Origin: Phocoena phocoena
Lineage: Eukaryota > Chordata > Mammalia > Artiodactyla > Phocoenidae
Direction: 5' to 3'
NCBI RefSeq assembly: GCF_963924675.1
Contig: NC_089219.1
Location: forward strand, 152,292,288-152,356,287
Length of the DNA stretch: 64,000 nt
Both the position numbers and the translations under genes were made by a program. The notes beneath the pieces are model-generated. The model saw only the letters and a program-made list of their open reading frames with translations, was not told the DNA's origin and ran no database searches. This document shows, one piece after another, positions 43,176 through 55,109 of this stretch (its first letter is position 1; each line of letters begins with the position of its first letter).

Positions 43176-46100
43176 GAGCTCATCACTGAGAACCCTCATG
43201 GGCCTCGAGCACGGACCCCAGCACACCGAGGGACACACAAGTGTGTCGACAGACACTGTGCCCGGCTGTGGGTCGGGCTCACTTCCACACAGTCGTGACA
43301 TTCGGGCCAGGCTCACATGTGTCGAGAACGCTGAGAGTCTCCCACAGACTCCCTGGGCTGTACCCCACAGGCGTGGCAGGCCTGGGCCAGCACCGGCGGG
43401 CATGCCGTTCCAGACAAGGCACAAGGACACACAGAGACACATCCAGACACCACGTGTGCAGGAGAGCACCTGGCTCGGACACCCACGCGGGCCCCCCCAA
43501 ACAGGTGCTCAACCTCAGCCACTGCACCTCCTGCCTGTGGGGTGTACGATGGGAGGGGGACTCTACCTACGAAAGGAATTGCCACCTGGGACGGGACCAC
43601 TGTCTTCCGGGAAGGTCTGAGCCATGCCCACACCCCCTGGGAGGATGGAGTGTCTTCAGTGGCCTGGTGGGCCCGCGTGCCTGGTGGCAGGAGCTGGCAG
43701 GAAGAGGGCTGCAGTTGAGAGGCCTCGGTGCGGGCGGTGCTGGTGCCCTGAGCCGGAGGAGGTCCTTCGGGCATATTTGGGTGGGATAGGGGCCTTCTCA
43801 GTCCCCACTGGGGGACAGGGACTGCTTGTTGACAGGGCAGCCGTGCAGCCGGGTCCCTCCCCAGCCTGCTCTGTGTGCTCCCTCTCCTCCCACCCCGCGG
43901 TGTTCTCTGCAGCCTCTTTGTATTCGCAGCTGGTTCCCTGAGGCCCCAGCCCTGGCACTGCCGTGCCCTCTGGGGAGAGCTGTGACTCCCAGGCTCGTGG
44001 GTTTGCCTGAGCTTTTGGCACGGGGCCGGGGAAGTCTGGCCCTTGATCTGCAGCCGGGAGTCTTTGGCCCTTCTGTCCCCACCCTCTCCACTGAAGAGAC
44101 CCCTCAAAGTGGGGAGGGGGCAGAAGGGGAGAGCCTTGCATTCTCCTGGGAGGACCTGGGGGTGGGCAAGTAGCACCCAGACTCGAGGTTTTCCTACTTG
44201 CCTGCCTACTCCGTGTGGGGTCTGGGGGCAGAATGAGTGAGGGCTTTGGAAGGGGGGCCCCTTTGAGACATCAGGCATAGGAGCGATTGTTTCAACTTGG
44301 TTCAGAAGATCCAAATCGGGAAGAAATTACTGGAGCAATTTTGCATGTCCCCTCATCTCTGCTGAGAGGTGACTCCCTCTAATTCCTGGACGGCTGGTTT
44401 AGAACCAAGCCTGGTCGAGGTGGGTTTGAACTTGCTCCTGCCCTCAGGCTAGTTTCCACTCTAGGGCCCAGATTAACTGTACCTGTTGGGTTGCACCGCA
44501 GGAAGGCCACCCTTCAGCCAGAGCCAGTGTCGGGGAGCCTTTTGGTCTATGAGGCCGGTGGACATTGAGAGGATGTGGGCTGGGCTGGAGGAGACCCAGC
44601 AGGTTTCATCTGGATGTGTGCCCCAAGTGTGGGGTGGGGCTCATCAGATGAAGATGCTGAGGTGCACTTGGGTTTGCACATGTTCTGGGATAGAGTGTGT
44701 TCAGTTTTGGGTGAGAATGTCACACACTTTTGCTTTTGTTTGCATCCTCTCTGGGTAAACAAGGAAACATGGGCTCATTTTGCATCAGGAGAACTCATTA
44801 AACCCATGGAAGTACTTCTTTACTCCAGGACAGTTACCATTGGGGCACAGAACCCATGGGAACTCCCATGAATGTTCCAAGTTAGCAAAGTCCTGGGGGG
44901 TTTGGTCTAGATTAGGGAGGTCCGGAAGGTTGAGAGGTGGTCAGCATGCAGGAGGGAGAGAAAAGGATGTCTGTCTTCTTATGGATTCCTGAGTCACCTC
45001 CCCCTATACCATTTGCAAGAGGATAACCTGAGGCTGGGAGAAATTAACAGGTCACCTAGCCCAACCTCTACTTCTAGGCAGGACTGTCTCTAAGCTTGGA
45101 CGGACCCCAGTTCTCCACACCCTCACAGAGTCATTGGAAAGGAGGTTGCCCTACTTCCTCATGGCACGTCTTCCTGGTGAGGAAGTGTCTCCTGCAGTCT
45201 AGCTTCAATCCCTCCTGCTTCACTGGCATAACTTTTGCTCTAGTTCTTCTTTCCCTGTGTATCAATCCTCAGCCCTGTGGTTCCAACCTCAGGCATAAAT
45301 GTGTGTAGATAAGCTTTCTCACAAACATTTGGCTGAAGATGTTTCTGGGAGGTGGGGGCACAGTGCATTCTCCAAACCACCCCAAAGATATTGCTTCCCT
45401 GATGGCCTTAAAGTCAGAGAGGATACCTTGGGGGCACCTCCTTCTTTGTACTTACTCCTGAGGAGCAAGTGTGGTCAGTTGGTCAGAGACCATGTGTGCA
45501 ACCATCCCGCTGGGCACACTTCTTCAGAGGCCCATTCCACACGTGTCTCTATTTGAACAACTGCTGGCAGAGAAGGTGCTGGAATGGAGTTGCATAAGGA
45601 GTGAAATCTGGCAGGGGGAACGGTGCAGGGTAGGTGGAGGAGTGCATTCGACCAGGAAGGGAATGTGAGGAGAGAGCTTGGCCGGGTGGGGCATAGAAGA
45701 TGCGTGGGGAATAAGAGAGAGAGAGAGCAGGGGACACCTTTCCTAGGGCAGTGTACCCCTGCTTCCCTCACTGCTCCTGGTGAGCCCCAGAAGGACAGGT
45801 GGATCTTGGGTGACTTTGATGCCATGGGCTCTGCGGCCCCTCCCTGTCTGTCTCACCTCCCACCTCCCTCTTGCCGGCCGGCAACTCCTGATAGATCTCA
45901 TGGGAAATTAGGAAGAACTTTGACCTTGTGGTCAAAGCCTTCCTTGAGTGGTCCTGCAGCCTGGCTAGAAGGGGTTAACTGTGGGGCACCCTGGGGAAGG
46001 GCATGGATGCTGTTGTGTCTAAGGGAGGAACTCCCTCCCCCCGAGGACAGGAGTCAGGGCACCATCTCCCTGCTCCACCTCCAGCCTCTCCCACAGGTGG

Positions 46101-47540
46101 CCCACCCTTTGCTGCCCTTGATCTCCGGTGGCGCCGTCTGGTTCCCTCTGAGCGCAGCTGGGAGGCGGGGACTCAGAGGCTAAGTGGAGGTAGGGGCTCT
46201 CCAGGCAGGAGGTTGGGAGAGGAGCCTGAGAGTCAGGATCACCGACCTCCTGGGTTATTTGGGCTCTTCCTCCTACTGCTTCCCTTTGAGCAGAAGAGAA
46301 AGGATGCCAGCTGGAATGGGAAGGGAGTTTGGGGCCTTGGGGAGTCAGGCTGAAAGGAAAGGGTGATGAGAGTCTGACCAGTTGCAGGCTGGACATGAAG
46401 TGGGGGAAGTTAAGGGCAGGAAACCTGGGGGCTAAAAAACCTGCCCTTCTCCAGGGCAGGGGCCGTGGGTACTCACAGCTCACTCCATCCTGGTCTGTCT
46501 AGATTTCCAAACCTCCAAACAACCTTGACTGACAACTTTTCCTCCTGGGATACAGGCTCAGCCCCCAGTGCTCTGTGGCTGAAGGGTCCCTGGCTTTTTC
46601 CCTGTGTAGGGTCAGGACTCTCCTTCCACAGGCACTGTCTCAGCTCACCCCCCTCCTTGCCTCCCAGACCTGGGAATCCCTCCTGGAGAAGGTGATGGGA
46701 TTCATCTCTGGACACTGGCTGGGGCTGCTTCCCCCACCACGGGCTATTATGTAAGCCCTACAGTGCTGGACAGAAGGATTGCCCTCTCTTTCTAGACCCC
46801 CTAAACGGTACCGCTCCCCCTTCTAGCCTAGCCCCTTTCCCCACTGGAAAGCCAAACTTCTGCAAATCCTTTCTTCCCACCGGTGAGGCTGAGGGGGAGG
46901 GATCCGAGGAGAAGATAAGGTTGGGGAGGGGGGAAGGGATGTGACTTGCCTCAGTTTCTCCTCCCTATGTCCCCGCTCCAGGACAGGGCTTTGCCCAAAC
47001 TTGTGCTCCAGTCTCTCCTTGTCTCCCACAGCCTTCCCCTCTGCCGAACAGAAGCAAGACTTTGCAAAGAGGTCACACTGCACAGGCAGACCCAGGGGGA
47101 CCTCAAGTCTAGGCAGCCAGGCTCAATTCCATCTAGGGATATCTGGGCGCAGGTCAGGGTCTGGGACTTGGCCTCATGGAGGGTCAAGCCCTGGACCAGG
47201 GGTGTGGGGCAGGCCCATAGCCTCTGCCCTCTCCGGAGGCAGTTGTTGCTACCAGCCTGTGGCTTGAATTCCTGGACACACTGCTGGGGTCCAGGTTCCG
47301 GGCCAGGCTTGGCCTGCTAGGGCCCTGAAGGATGCCACCCACGTAGGGCGGAGGGCATCTCCAGTCCTGGTGGCCCCTGTGGGGCTGGGGTGAGAAGTCA
47401 GACTGGCCCCTGCCAGCCAGCTGGGGTTCCTGCCCTGTCCCTGCCCCCTCCCAAGTTGCCAGGAAACTGAACGCGGAGCCCCTGCCCACAGCAGCGCCCT
47501 GGGAAGCCCCAGGACTGGAGGAGACAAAAGCGGTTGGCAC

Positions 47541-47965
47541 CTACCTGGGCTGAAAGAAGGGTGTTGGCTGAGGTAGGTGGACGCTGCTCATAGCCCCCTG
47601 GGCCGCCCTCCTCTCCTCCCGGCTCGCCTCAGCCTCAGCTGATCCCTGCTGTCCTGGCGCGGCAGCGGCGGCAGTGGCGGTGGCGGGTGAGGGCGCGCGC
47701 GCGCGCGCGCGCGCGCCTGTGTGTATGTGTGTGTGTGTGTGCGCGCGCGCTAGAGCCACTGCAGCATCTCTGCATCAAGATGTGCTCCTCCCTCTCCCAG
47801 GCTCCGCTCACTGGCTGGCTCCCGACGCTCGCTCGGGGCCCTGGAGACGGCTTCCTTCTGCCCCCCTCCCACCCCCTTCCCGTCCCCACCCTCCTGGCTT
47901 TACCTCATTTGCTGTCATTTAAGGGCTAGGGAGCGAGCCAGGCGCCCGCGTCTTCCATAATGCAT
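47541..47965 (-). promoter_or_regulatory. CNTN2: Candidate CNTN2 first exon and promoter
   Basis: CpG-rich segment on the CNTN2 strand, about 9 kb upstream of the start-codon exon, where a non-coding first exon is expected. A good donor (CCCAG before GTAGGTG) ends it at 47541. A TATA-like TTAAATG (about 47917-47924) and an 'ataatgcat' POU-like site (47957-47965) lie at its upstream edge. The (GC)n(TG)n(GC)n tract lies inside. This rests on position and composition only. Confidence 0.4.
47692..47750. repeat. (GC)n(TG)n(GC)n alternating purine-pyrimidine tract
   Basis: About 24 bases of GC repeat, then about 24 bases of TG repeat with one TA, then 10 bases of GC. It is nearly perfect alternation, a classic Z-DNA-prone sequence. 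Confidence 0.95.
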
Positions 47966-48234
47966 GGGCAGCTCAGCTCCTGGCGCTGTCTGGCCTGCCT
48001 GCCCCCACCTTCCCTGCCCAGCCCAGAACGGAAGGGCTGGAGAGGGGTGCGGTGAGGAGGCTAAAGAAAGTGGCTCCTATCCTCAAACCATAGAGACCTA
48101 TGGAGGCAAACTCCTTGTTTCCTCCAGAAATCCCCTATTAGAGGAAGGGCTGCGAATCAGAAATCCCCAGTTAGTGGTGCAAAGCAAGTGGGGTGGAGGG
48201 CTGCCTCCGTTGCCCACCTTACGTGTTTATTTTT

Positions 48235-48490
48235 ATTGTTTCCCTTGCTATAAAAGTAACATGGGCTCTTGGTCAAAATATCCAAACTTTAGAGGAAATT
48301 TAAAAATAGATAGTGAAAGTACCTTAACAAATTTAAATCACATGCCTCCAGGTTTACTATTTTCATGTATATAATTTAATGGATTATAAGTATTATTTTA
48401 TGCAAATGGATCACACAATATATCATGATTTGCAAAATATTTTAAAATTATATAATAGATCTTGGGCACCTTTTCACATCAGTGCCTATG
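48235..48490. repeat. Old L1-like fragment
   Basis: AT-rich; 'aagtaacatgggctcttgg' near the start and 'acaatatatcatgatttgc' with 'accttttcacatcagtgcc' near the end resemble a widespread L1M-type 3' sequence. Confidence 0.45.
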
Positions 48491-48524
48491 GATCCAAGCC
48501 CATTTTCAATCAGCCAGCTGTGTA

Positions 48525-48695
48525 TTGTCATGAAAAGCTCACTAGATTGGGGGTCTGAATGTCTGAAAGGTAGTCTGGGCTCTGCTAGTTACTGGCTGTG
48601 TGTTCTAGGGTAAGTGCTCCGCCCTCTTGAGCCTCACTGGTAACCCGAAGGGGTTAAAGATGGCCAAGGCCCCTGCCAGCTCTGAGATTCTAGGT
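48525..48695 (+). repeat. MIR SINE
   Basis: 'ctctgctagttactggctgt' and 'ccctgccagctctgagattc' match MIR. Confidence 0.65.
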
Positions 48696-49994
48696 GCTCA
48701 CCCAGGTGAGTGACACATCTCTCCTGCTCTGCTCCTGTCATGTGGCAGGTGTGCCCAGGAAGGCTGGGGCCTGGAGTAGGAGGGACAAGCCATCTGTGGT
48801 GGCAGTGGGCCCCGTCAGGCTGTCACTGTTCTCTCACCCCCCTCTGGTCCACCTGCTGTCCAGCTCGCACAGACAAGACTGGTGAGTGGTCCAGATGCTA
48901 GAAACAGCTGGCAGGGCCAGGCCAGCATCAGAGTTTTCAATAAGCATACCTGTCAAGCCTGGGACATGGTTCCATATCTTCCTGAGTGGAGAGGGTCACA
49001 GGGGCTTGGGACAGACCTGGGACCACAGAGAAGGGCCTGGAAAGGGAGAAGGAGGTGTGGTGTGGAAGAGGGTCTGCTGCGCAGCCTCCAAGGCCTGAAT
49101 GCCTGCCCAGGTCCCATATGCTCTCCCCTCCGGTCCTCCTGCTGCCCCTCCATAGAGCTTTCCCAACTTGGGAGATAGTCTTCATTGATCCTGATGGAGA
49201 CTGTGTGAGCCACATCTCTTGGATAACTTGGACTGCTGCTGTGCAAGTTCCTTCCAGGATGTCCTTCCTTTTTCTGCCTCTGCCCACATTGTCCTTGTCT
49301 GTCTGTCTGTTTTCCTGGGGCTGGCACGTGGACCCCGAGCTCCTGAGGTGAGCCCTGCCCTCTGACCCCGCCCAGGTCAGCCCAGGCTCTGAGGAGAGGG
49401 CTTCAGAGTTCTCTCCAACCAGAGATGGCTGCCAAGAGGGGATGGCTCAGCTGCTGCCCTGGGACTGACGGACCAGCCATCGGCTGACTCAGGGGCCAAG
49501 GGTCTGGAAATGCATGCAAGGAGGATTGCTTTAGGTTGACACTGCTGTCTTTGTGACTCTGTTTTAGGACAGCTGCCGCCCTTGTGGTGGGAGCTGGGTC
49601 CTTGGGGAGGCCACAGTTCCCGTCCCAATGACACAGGTGGCCGGGGTCTTTAAGATGCTCTCAGATCCCTCTGCAACCTGCCTGCCCTGCCCTGCCCTGC
49701 CCAGGTGGGCTCCAGCAGCCACAGTAAGTGAAAACAAGAGTGAAACTAAGTGGAGTAAAACTAAGTGAAACTGAGCCTAGGACTGGATTTGGGAAACATT
49801 TCCCAAAGTTTCATCTCGGATGGATCTGGGTGGTTTGGGAGGCTCCTCGTTGCTGGCCTCTACGGTGCTTCTGTTTCTGACAAGAGAGTGGGCTGAGCAT
49901 TTGGGGGTCCAGGCTGAGTTTTGCTTGTGGGTCCATTAGTTCGATAATGACAAAAATATTTTATAATGGTATTATTAATTATTGTGTAAATTAT

Positions 49995-50160
49995 TAATAA
50001 TAACTTGAGTGTCTCCAGCGTGCCAGGAGCTGTACTAAGTGCTTTACCTGAATTATCCACCCAAGGGGGTATGTGTTGTTATTATTATGCTCACTTTACA
50101 GATGAGGCTCAGACAGATTAAGGAACCTGCTCAAAGTAAACAAGTGGAGAAGCAGAGACT
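49995..50160 (-). repeat. MIR SINE
   Basis: 'gtgccaggagctgtactaag', then 'ctcactttacagatgaggct' and 'aggaacctgctcaaagtaa' match reverse MIR. Confidence 0.65.
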
Positions 50161-50247
50161 GAGGGTCTGGCTCCAGCCCCCCATCACCTGCACTTCTCAG
50201 GTGGGCAAAGCAGGGGACAGGACAGTTCACTCTTTTCTGGCGCCTGT

Positions 50248-50513
50248 CAGATCCCAGAATCCTCAGCACGGTTGACTGTAAGGGTCCCTCTCCTTTCTGC
50301 AGCTAATCAGTGCGTCTCCCTGTTGTCTAGAGCGGGACACCTCATCTCCAAGTTGCGTTTCCACAGACGTCCAGATGGGGCAGATCCCAGAATCCTCAGC
50401 ACGGTTGACTGTAAGGGCCCCTCTCCTTTCTGCAGCTAATCAGTGCGTCTCCCTGTTGTCTAGAGCGGGACACCTCATCTCCAAGTTGCGTTTCCACAGA
50501 CGTCCAGATGGGG
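50248..50513 (+). repeat. 133-bp tandem duplication, near identical
   Basis: The unit starting 'cagatcccagaatcctcagc' occurs at 50248 and 50381. The copies appear to differ by a single base (gggtccc against gggcccc), so the duplication is recent, polymorphic or an assembly effect. Confidence 0.97.
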
Positions 50514-51079
50514 CAGAGAAGGGCCACCCGAAAATGATCAGGCAGATAACCTAATGGGTCACTGATCTGCCTGTAAGCATGTGGTGATCCCAGAGCGGGG
50601 GGGTCCCAGAAGGCATCCTGAGGGCCACCCAACCCTGCCCAGACCATCTGCTCCTTCCTCCGGAGGCCCTACCAGTGGATCTCCAGTGGTCAAGGAGGGG
50701 CCTCGGGCCAGCCTCAGGGGACCAGTGGAGAGGAGCTGAGACCTTGCCAGGCCCCAGGGCCCTGAAGGTGTTGATCTCCTCCCTCCTCAGTGCCAAGCCT
50801 CACATAGCCTTTCCTGCCCGCCCCTGCCCACCCCCGGCCAGCCTCTTTACCTCTGGTTTCAGGCTTCAGACCTTTTCTAGAGCTCCCAGGAATGTTTATG
50901 TGTTTATGGAGCTGTGTCTCTGCCTAGAACGGGTGGGGGGGGGGGGCGGGAATCGAGAGCCACAGGATGTAGTCTGCCTTCAGTGTGCCTGTAACCTTTC
51001 TGGAAGCAGTCGGACGGTGGTAACAGGACGGTCCATCCACAGCTTTGGGGAAGAGTGACAGGCAGGTTGGGCAAAGCTC

Positions 51080-51255
51080 TGAAACAGGACCAGCTTGACA
51101 CATAGTCCTGCTACTTCTGGGCTGCATGGCCCTGGGCAAGCCACTTACCTCCTCAGAGCCCCAGGTTCTCCATTTGGAAAATGGGGATTAAGACACAAAC
51201 CTCTCTGAGTTGGTGTGAGCTTTGAATTAAGCACATAGTAGGTGCTCAATAAACG
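51080..51255 (+). repeat. MIR SINE
   Basis: 'tgggcaagccacttacctcc', 'ccatttggaaaatggggatt' and 'gcacatagtaggtgctcaat' follow MIR. Confidence 0.7.
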
Positions 51256-51359
51256 TCACTACTTCCCTTTGGACGCTTTTAGGATTCAGCTTCCCCATCT
51301 GTAACGAGGGTGGGCACCTACGAGGCTGAGCCCTTCTCCACTTCGAGGGTTGGGTGGCT

Positions 51360-51540
51360 CTGGATTCACATTCAAGAGAGCTGGACTCTGCTCTGTCACT
51401 CCCAGCTGGATGACGATGGCAGGTCACTGAAGGACACTTAATCGCTCTGAGAATCCAGTTCCTCATCAGTAAAATGGGAATAATCCTATTCCTACTTAGA
51501 ATAGTTGTAAGGACATGTGGATAAAACATGATTTTAAAAG
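51360..51540 (+). repeat. MIR fragment
   Basis: 'agctggactctgctctgtca' followed by 'cctcatcagtaaaatgggaa' resembles MIR, directly downstream of another MIR. Confidence 0.55.
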
Positions 51541-51589
51541 CAGTTTTTGTATGAACAAGTGCCATGCAAAATACTGGTTATAATTCCCT

Positions 51590-51720
51590 CCACTGCAGTC
51601 TCTGAAGGCAGAGCTTATCTCATTAACGTCTCTTCCCCCGCCCCCACCCCTGGCTTAACATAGTGACTGGTGCCTAGTAGAGACTCACATAACTATTTGT
51701 TGACTGGTGAATGAATGGTG
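51590..51720 (+). repeat. L2 LINE 3'-end fragment
   Basis: 'gtctctgaaggcagagctta' and 'atttgttgactggtgaatga' resemble the L2 terminus. Confidence 0.5.
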
Positions 51721-52673
51721 GAGAATAACCGCTGTGACAGTTCAGGTGGGGGGAGAGAGGGAGCTAGGAGGTGGGTGAAGGTTTCCATCAGTGGGGGTGG
51801 GGTGGGGTGCATCTTGAATTGGGCCTGGATGGACAGAACGGAGGTGGGGAATGCATTCCTGGCATGAGGGTGTTGGGGGCTGGAAAGAGCATGATTTGTG
51901 CAGGTCTAGGAGGAGCCAAGTTGAACTGAGCCCCCTGGGGGCTGGAAATCTCACTACTCCATCCACATTTGCCTTCCTAATTTTGCTTGAGGGTCTGAAG
52001 GGGTCTGCGGCCCGGAGGGGCCTAATTATTCTCTTAGCCGTTTCAACCCAGGGCTTCTCGGAGCTTCTTTTCAGGCTTATAATAGACAATGCTAATGTCA
52101 TTATTAATATTTAATAGTAACGGTGCTAATAATGCCCTGCCTTTATGTGGTCTCTCCGAAGAGCTCAGAGAACCTGAGATCTTTTTTTATGAACAATTTG
52201 GCCAGTGTGGGAGGTGGGAGGGTGGGAGGGCAGGGGCAGCAGGGGAAGGATTGAGTCATAGGGAAACTGAAGCCCAGAAAGGTTGGGCCAAGGTCACAGA
52301 GTGGTGGAGGTGCAGCTGGGACTAGGATTGGGTGCTTGGGTTCCCTGCCTCTCCAGGACATCTGGGTCTGAGGAGGACATGCTTGGTGGGGGAATCTTCT
52401 GGCAAAGCCAAATTGTGACCCCGGATGTGGCGGGGCTGCTGAGCAGGGGCCTCTGAGTGTTCTTGTCATAAGCCTGCCCTGGGTGGCTAATGTGCGGCCT
52501 GGGAACACGGGAGCCGGAAGGGACAGGTGAGGACACTAGGAGTCCTTGGCCAGATTCTGCAGGCCTCCCTGAGCCTCAGGCCAGGCCCCTGTTTTCTAGC
52601 ATCCCTGGATGGCTGGTGTATAACCTCCTGGAAACAGCTTCAATCAGCTCACGTCAGGGCACAGACCCTCTCT

Positions 52674-52958
52674 CTACTCAGCCTTCTTTTTTTTTTTTTT
52701 TAAATTTGTTTATTTTTATTTATTTATTTTTGGCTGCGTTGGGTCTTCGTTGCTGTGCGCGGGCTTCTCAATGTCGTGGCTTCTCTTGTTGCAGAGCACA
52801 GGCTCTAGGCGCGCGGACTTCAGTAGTTGTGGCACACGGGCTTAGCTGCTCCGCGGCATGTGGGATCTTCCCAGACCAGGGCTCAAACCCGTGTCCCCTG
52901 CATTGGCAGGTGGATTCTTAACCACTGCGCCACCAGGGAAGCCCTACTCAGCCTTCTT
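52674..52958 (-). mobile_element. CHR-type SINE with 15-bp target duplications
   Basis: The element (52689-52943) has its poly-T (tail) at the left and ends 'ccaccagggaagcc', the reverse of the CHR head. It is flanked by perfect 15-bp repeats ctactcagccttctt at 52674-52688 and 52944-52958. Clean duplications indicate a young insertion. Confidence 0.95.
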
Positions 52959-53109
52959 GTGCTGACGTTGTCAGGGCCAAAAACATACCCCACCTATATA
53001 GTTACAAAAAAGCTAGCACGTTGGAATTTCAGGGCTGCTGTGTAGCACCGTCCAGGGAACCGCATTTATATAAGAACGGTGCGTGATGCTCCTTGAAGGA
53101 GACAGTGCA

Positions 53110-53290
53110 GAGCGGAGTTGACGACAGTGGGCTTTGGCATCTGACAGCTATTGATTCCAACCCCCCCCCCCCCACACTCTATTGATTGGCTGGCGACCTT
53201 AGGCTTCTCTAAGTCTCAGTTTCCTCGTCTGTAAAATGGAGGTGAGATTACCTGCCTCAAAGGGCTGTGTGGATCACACGAGGTAAGGTA
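53110..53290 (+). repeat. MIR SINE with a C-run
   Basis: 'agtgggctttggcatctgac' and 'ctcagtttcctcgtctgtaa' match MIR; a run of about 14 C interrupts it at about 53161. Confidence 0.55.
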
Positions 53291-53699
53291 CACACGTTGC
53301 ACAGCAGTGGAGGGGGCAGTGGGAATCTCAAGCTTCTGGCACCCTTGGAGGGAGTGTCCAGTGTGGGCGACGCCAGCGGTGGCACCCTGATCAGGCTGTT
53401 TCTGAGATGTGACCTGCATGTGTCTCTGCTGGCTAGCCTCCCTCAGTTTCTGCCCGTTTATGAGTTGGCTTCCGTAGCCTCCTCTGATTCTGTGATCCAT
53501 CTGATAACCTTCTGGTGAATTTCCTTTTTGCTTATGACGGCCAAAGTCTGATTCTGCTTCCTGCAACCAAGAACCTGGACTGATTCTGGACTTAAAGTTC
53601 CTATAGCACAGTGCCTGGAACAAGAGAAGTGCCCAGTCAGTGATAGCCAGAAGTTGTTAGAAAACTGTTGTATCCACGCACCCAGCCACAGCCGTCCTT

Positions 53700-53960
53700 T
53701 CATCCATCCATCCGTTTAACAAGCAAATATCGAGTACCTCTTGTACCAAGCACCGTACTGAGTGCTGGGGACACGGAGGAGAATAAGACGTAGTATGAAC
53801 CCTTGAGCTCACAGTGTAATGGTGAGATGACAGGAAAAATAATCAAAACACATTCAGGTGAGTGCTGTAATCCAGGCTTGCACAAGCCTCACCTGCCTTG
53901 GCCTAGTGAGGCTTAGGAACAGAGAAAACATTTTAATTGAGTCCTGAAGGAAGGCTCTGA
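53700..53960 (+). repeat. Old mammalian interspersed repeat, class unsure
   Basis: 'ccgtactgagtgctggggac', 'gagctcacagtgtaatggtg' and 'gagtcctgaaggaaggct' share the layout of the repeats at 34608 and 62625. Confidence 0.5.
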
Positions 53961-54459
53961 GCTCACCAGATAGGTCAGCTGTATGAGGCATGCGCTGGGA
54001 GGGGCAAGGAGGGCGTGGTTCCCGGCGGTGGCACCGCAGAGCAGTGAGTGAGTTTGGGGCGGGAGTTGGTCAGCATGTCTGGAGTCAAAGGAACAAGGAA
54101 CAAGTGAGGCCTGAGGAGTAGGCTGCGGTCAGTCCTGGAGGAGCCTTATGAGCCCTGCAGGGGCTTTATCTGAGAACAGTGGGGGCGGTCAGAGGGGGCT
54201 GAGCCGGCAAGAGACAGACTGAGACGTATGCTTTGGGAAATTCACTTTGGGGTGGCAGGGAGGGTGGAAGGCCTAGAGCAGACACAGACCTGGAGGTGGG
54301 GATCCGGGCTAGTCAGGCACTGTCGGAGGAGAAGTGACAGGGACCTGGAAGGATCCTTGGGCTCAGACCTGCGTCGGCCAGCCAGAAGTCTTCACTTGGG
54401 TGCCCATGGGCCTCTCACATCTCTAGATAGGATGAACCCCCTGTCCCCACCCCTGTGAT

Positions 54460-54905
54460 GTTCAGTTTTGTGTGTCAACGTAGCTAGGCTACAGTACCCA
54501 GTCATCTAATCAAACACTGATCTAGGTGTTGCTGAGAAGGTATTTTGTAGATGTGGTTAACATCCACCATCAGTTGACTTTAAGTAAAGAGGTTACCCTC
54601 CATAATGTGCGAGGGCTTCATCCAGTCAGTTGAAGGGCCTGAAAAGCACAACTGAGGTTTTCCTGAGGAAGAAGAGATTCTGCCCTCAAACTGCAGCATC
54701 AGCTCTTACCAGAGTTTCCAGCCTGCCAGCTTGCCTACAGAAAACAGACTTGCCAGCCCCCGCAATTATGTAAGTCAGTCCCTTGAAATAAATCATATGT
54801 GTGTGTGTGTGTGTGTATGTGTGTGTATATATGTACATACACATGCACCTGTGCACACATCCTACTTGTTTTGTTTCTTGGGAGAACCCTGGTTGATACA
54901 TCCCT
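54460..54905. repeat. Old interspersed repeat interrupted by a microsatellite
   Basis: 'cagttttgtgtgtcaacgta', 'ggcttcatccagtcagttga' and the end 'gagaaccctggttgataca' match a common mammalian repeat that I cannot name with certainty. A (TG)n/(TA)n tract lies at 54797-54858. Confidence 0.5.
54797..54858. repeat. (TG)n/(TA)n microsatellite
   Basis: TG repeats grading into TATA and ACATACAC sequence. Confidence 0.9.
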
Positions 54906-55109
54906 CTTTGCCCTGTCTACCTGCTTCTCCTCCTGGGTTCCCTGTCCCGTGAATGGCACCCCCCAGACCTTCACATCCTCTATGACTTCTCCCTCCCTCA
55001 CCCTCACTCCTATGTCTTGCCAACCACTCAGTCCTCCCACTTTGCCTCCAAGGGCCGCTCCTATACATGTCCCGCCACCTCCCCCCCCACCAGCCTCCCT
55101 CCCACAGTC

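Larger units (their letters stand above)
38775..47540 (-). other. CNTN2 intron 1 (presumed)
   Basis: About 8.8 kb between the start-codon exon and the candidate first exon. It holds MIR fragments (39830-39955, 40880-41045, 42985-43175), CA- and TG-rich tracts, and otherwise unique GC-rich sequence. I recognise no coding match; the many open frames reflect GC-rich shadows. Confidence 0.6.

Noticed and set aside
42166..44314. Long overlapping open frames on both strands, up to 333 codons on the minus strand
   Set aside because: GC-rich sequence with few stops. Low-complexity, Pro/Gly/Arg-rich translations without domain resemblance, within CNTN2 intron 1. No splice or start support.
47541..47929. 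Open frames rich in Arg-Ala or Val-Cys at the CpG-rich segment
   Set aside because: They come from the (GC)n(TG)n tract; a 5'UTR is the more sensible reading.
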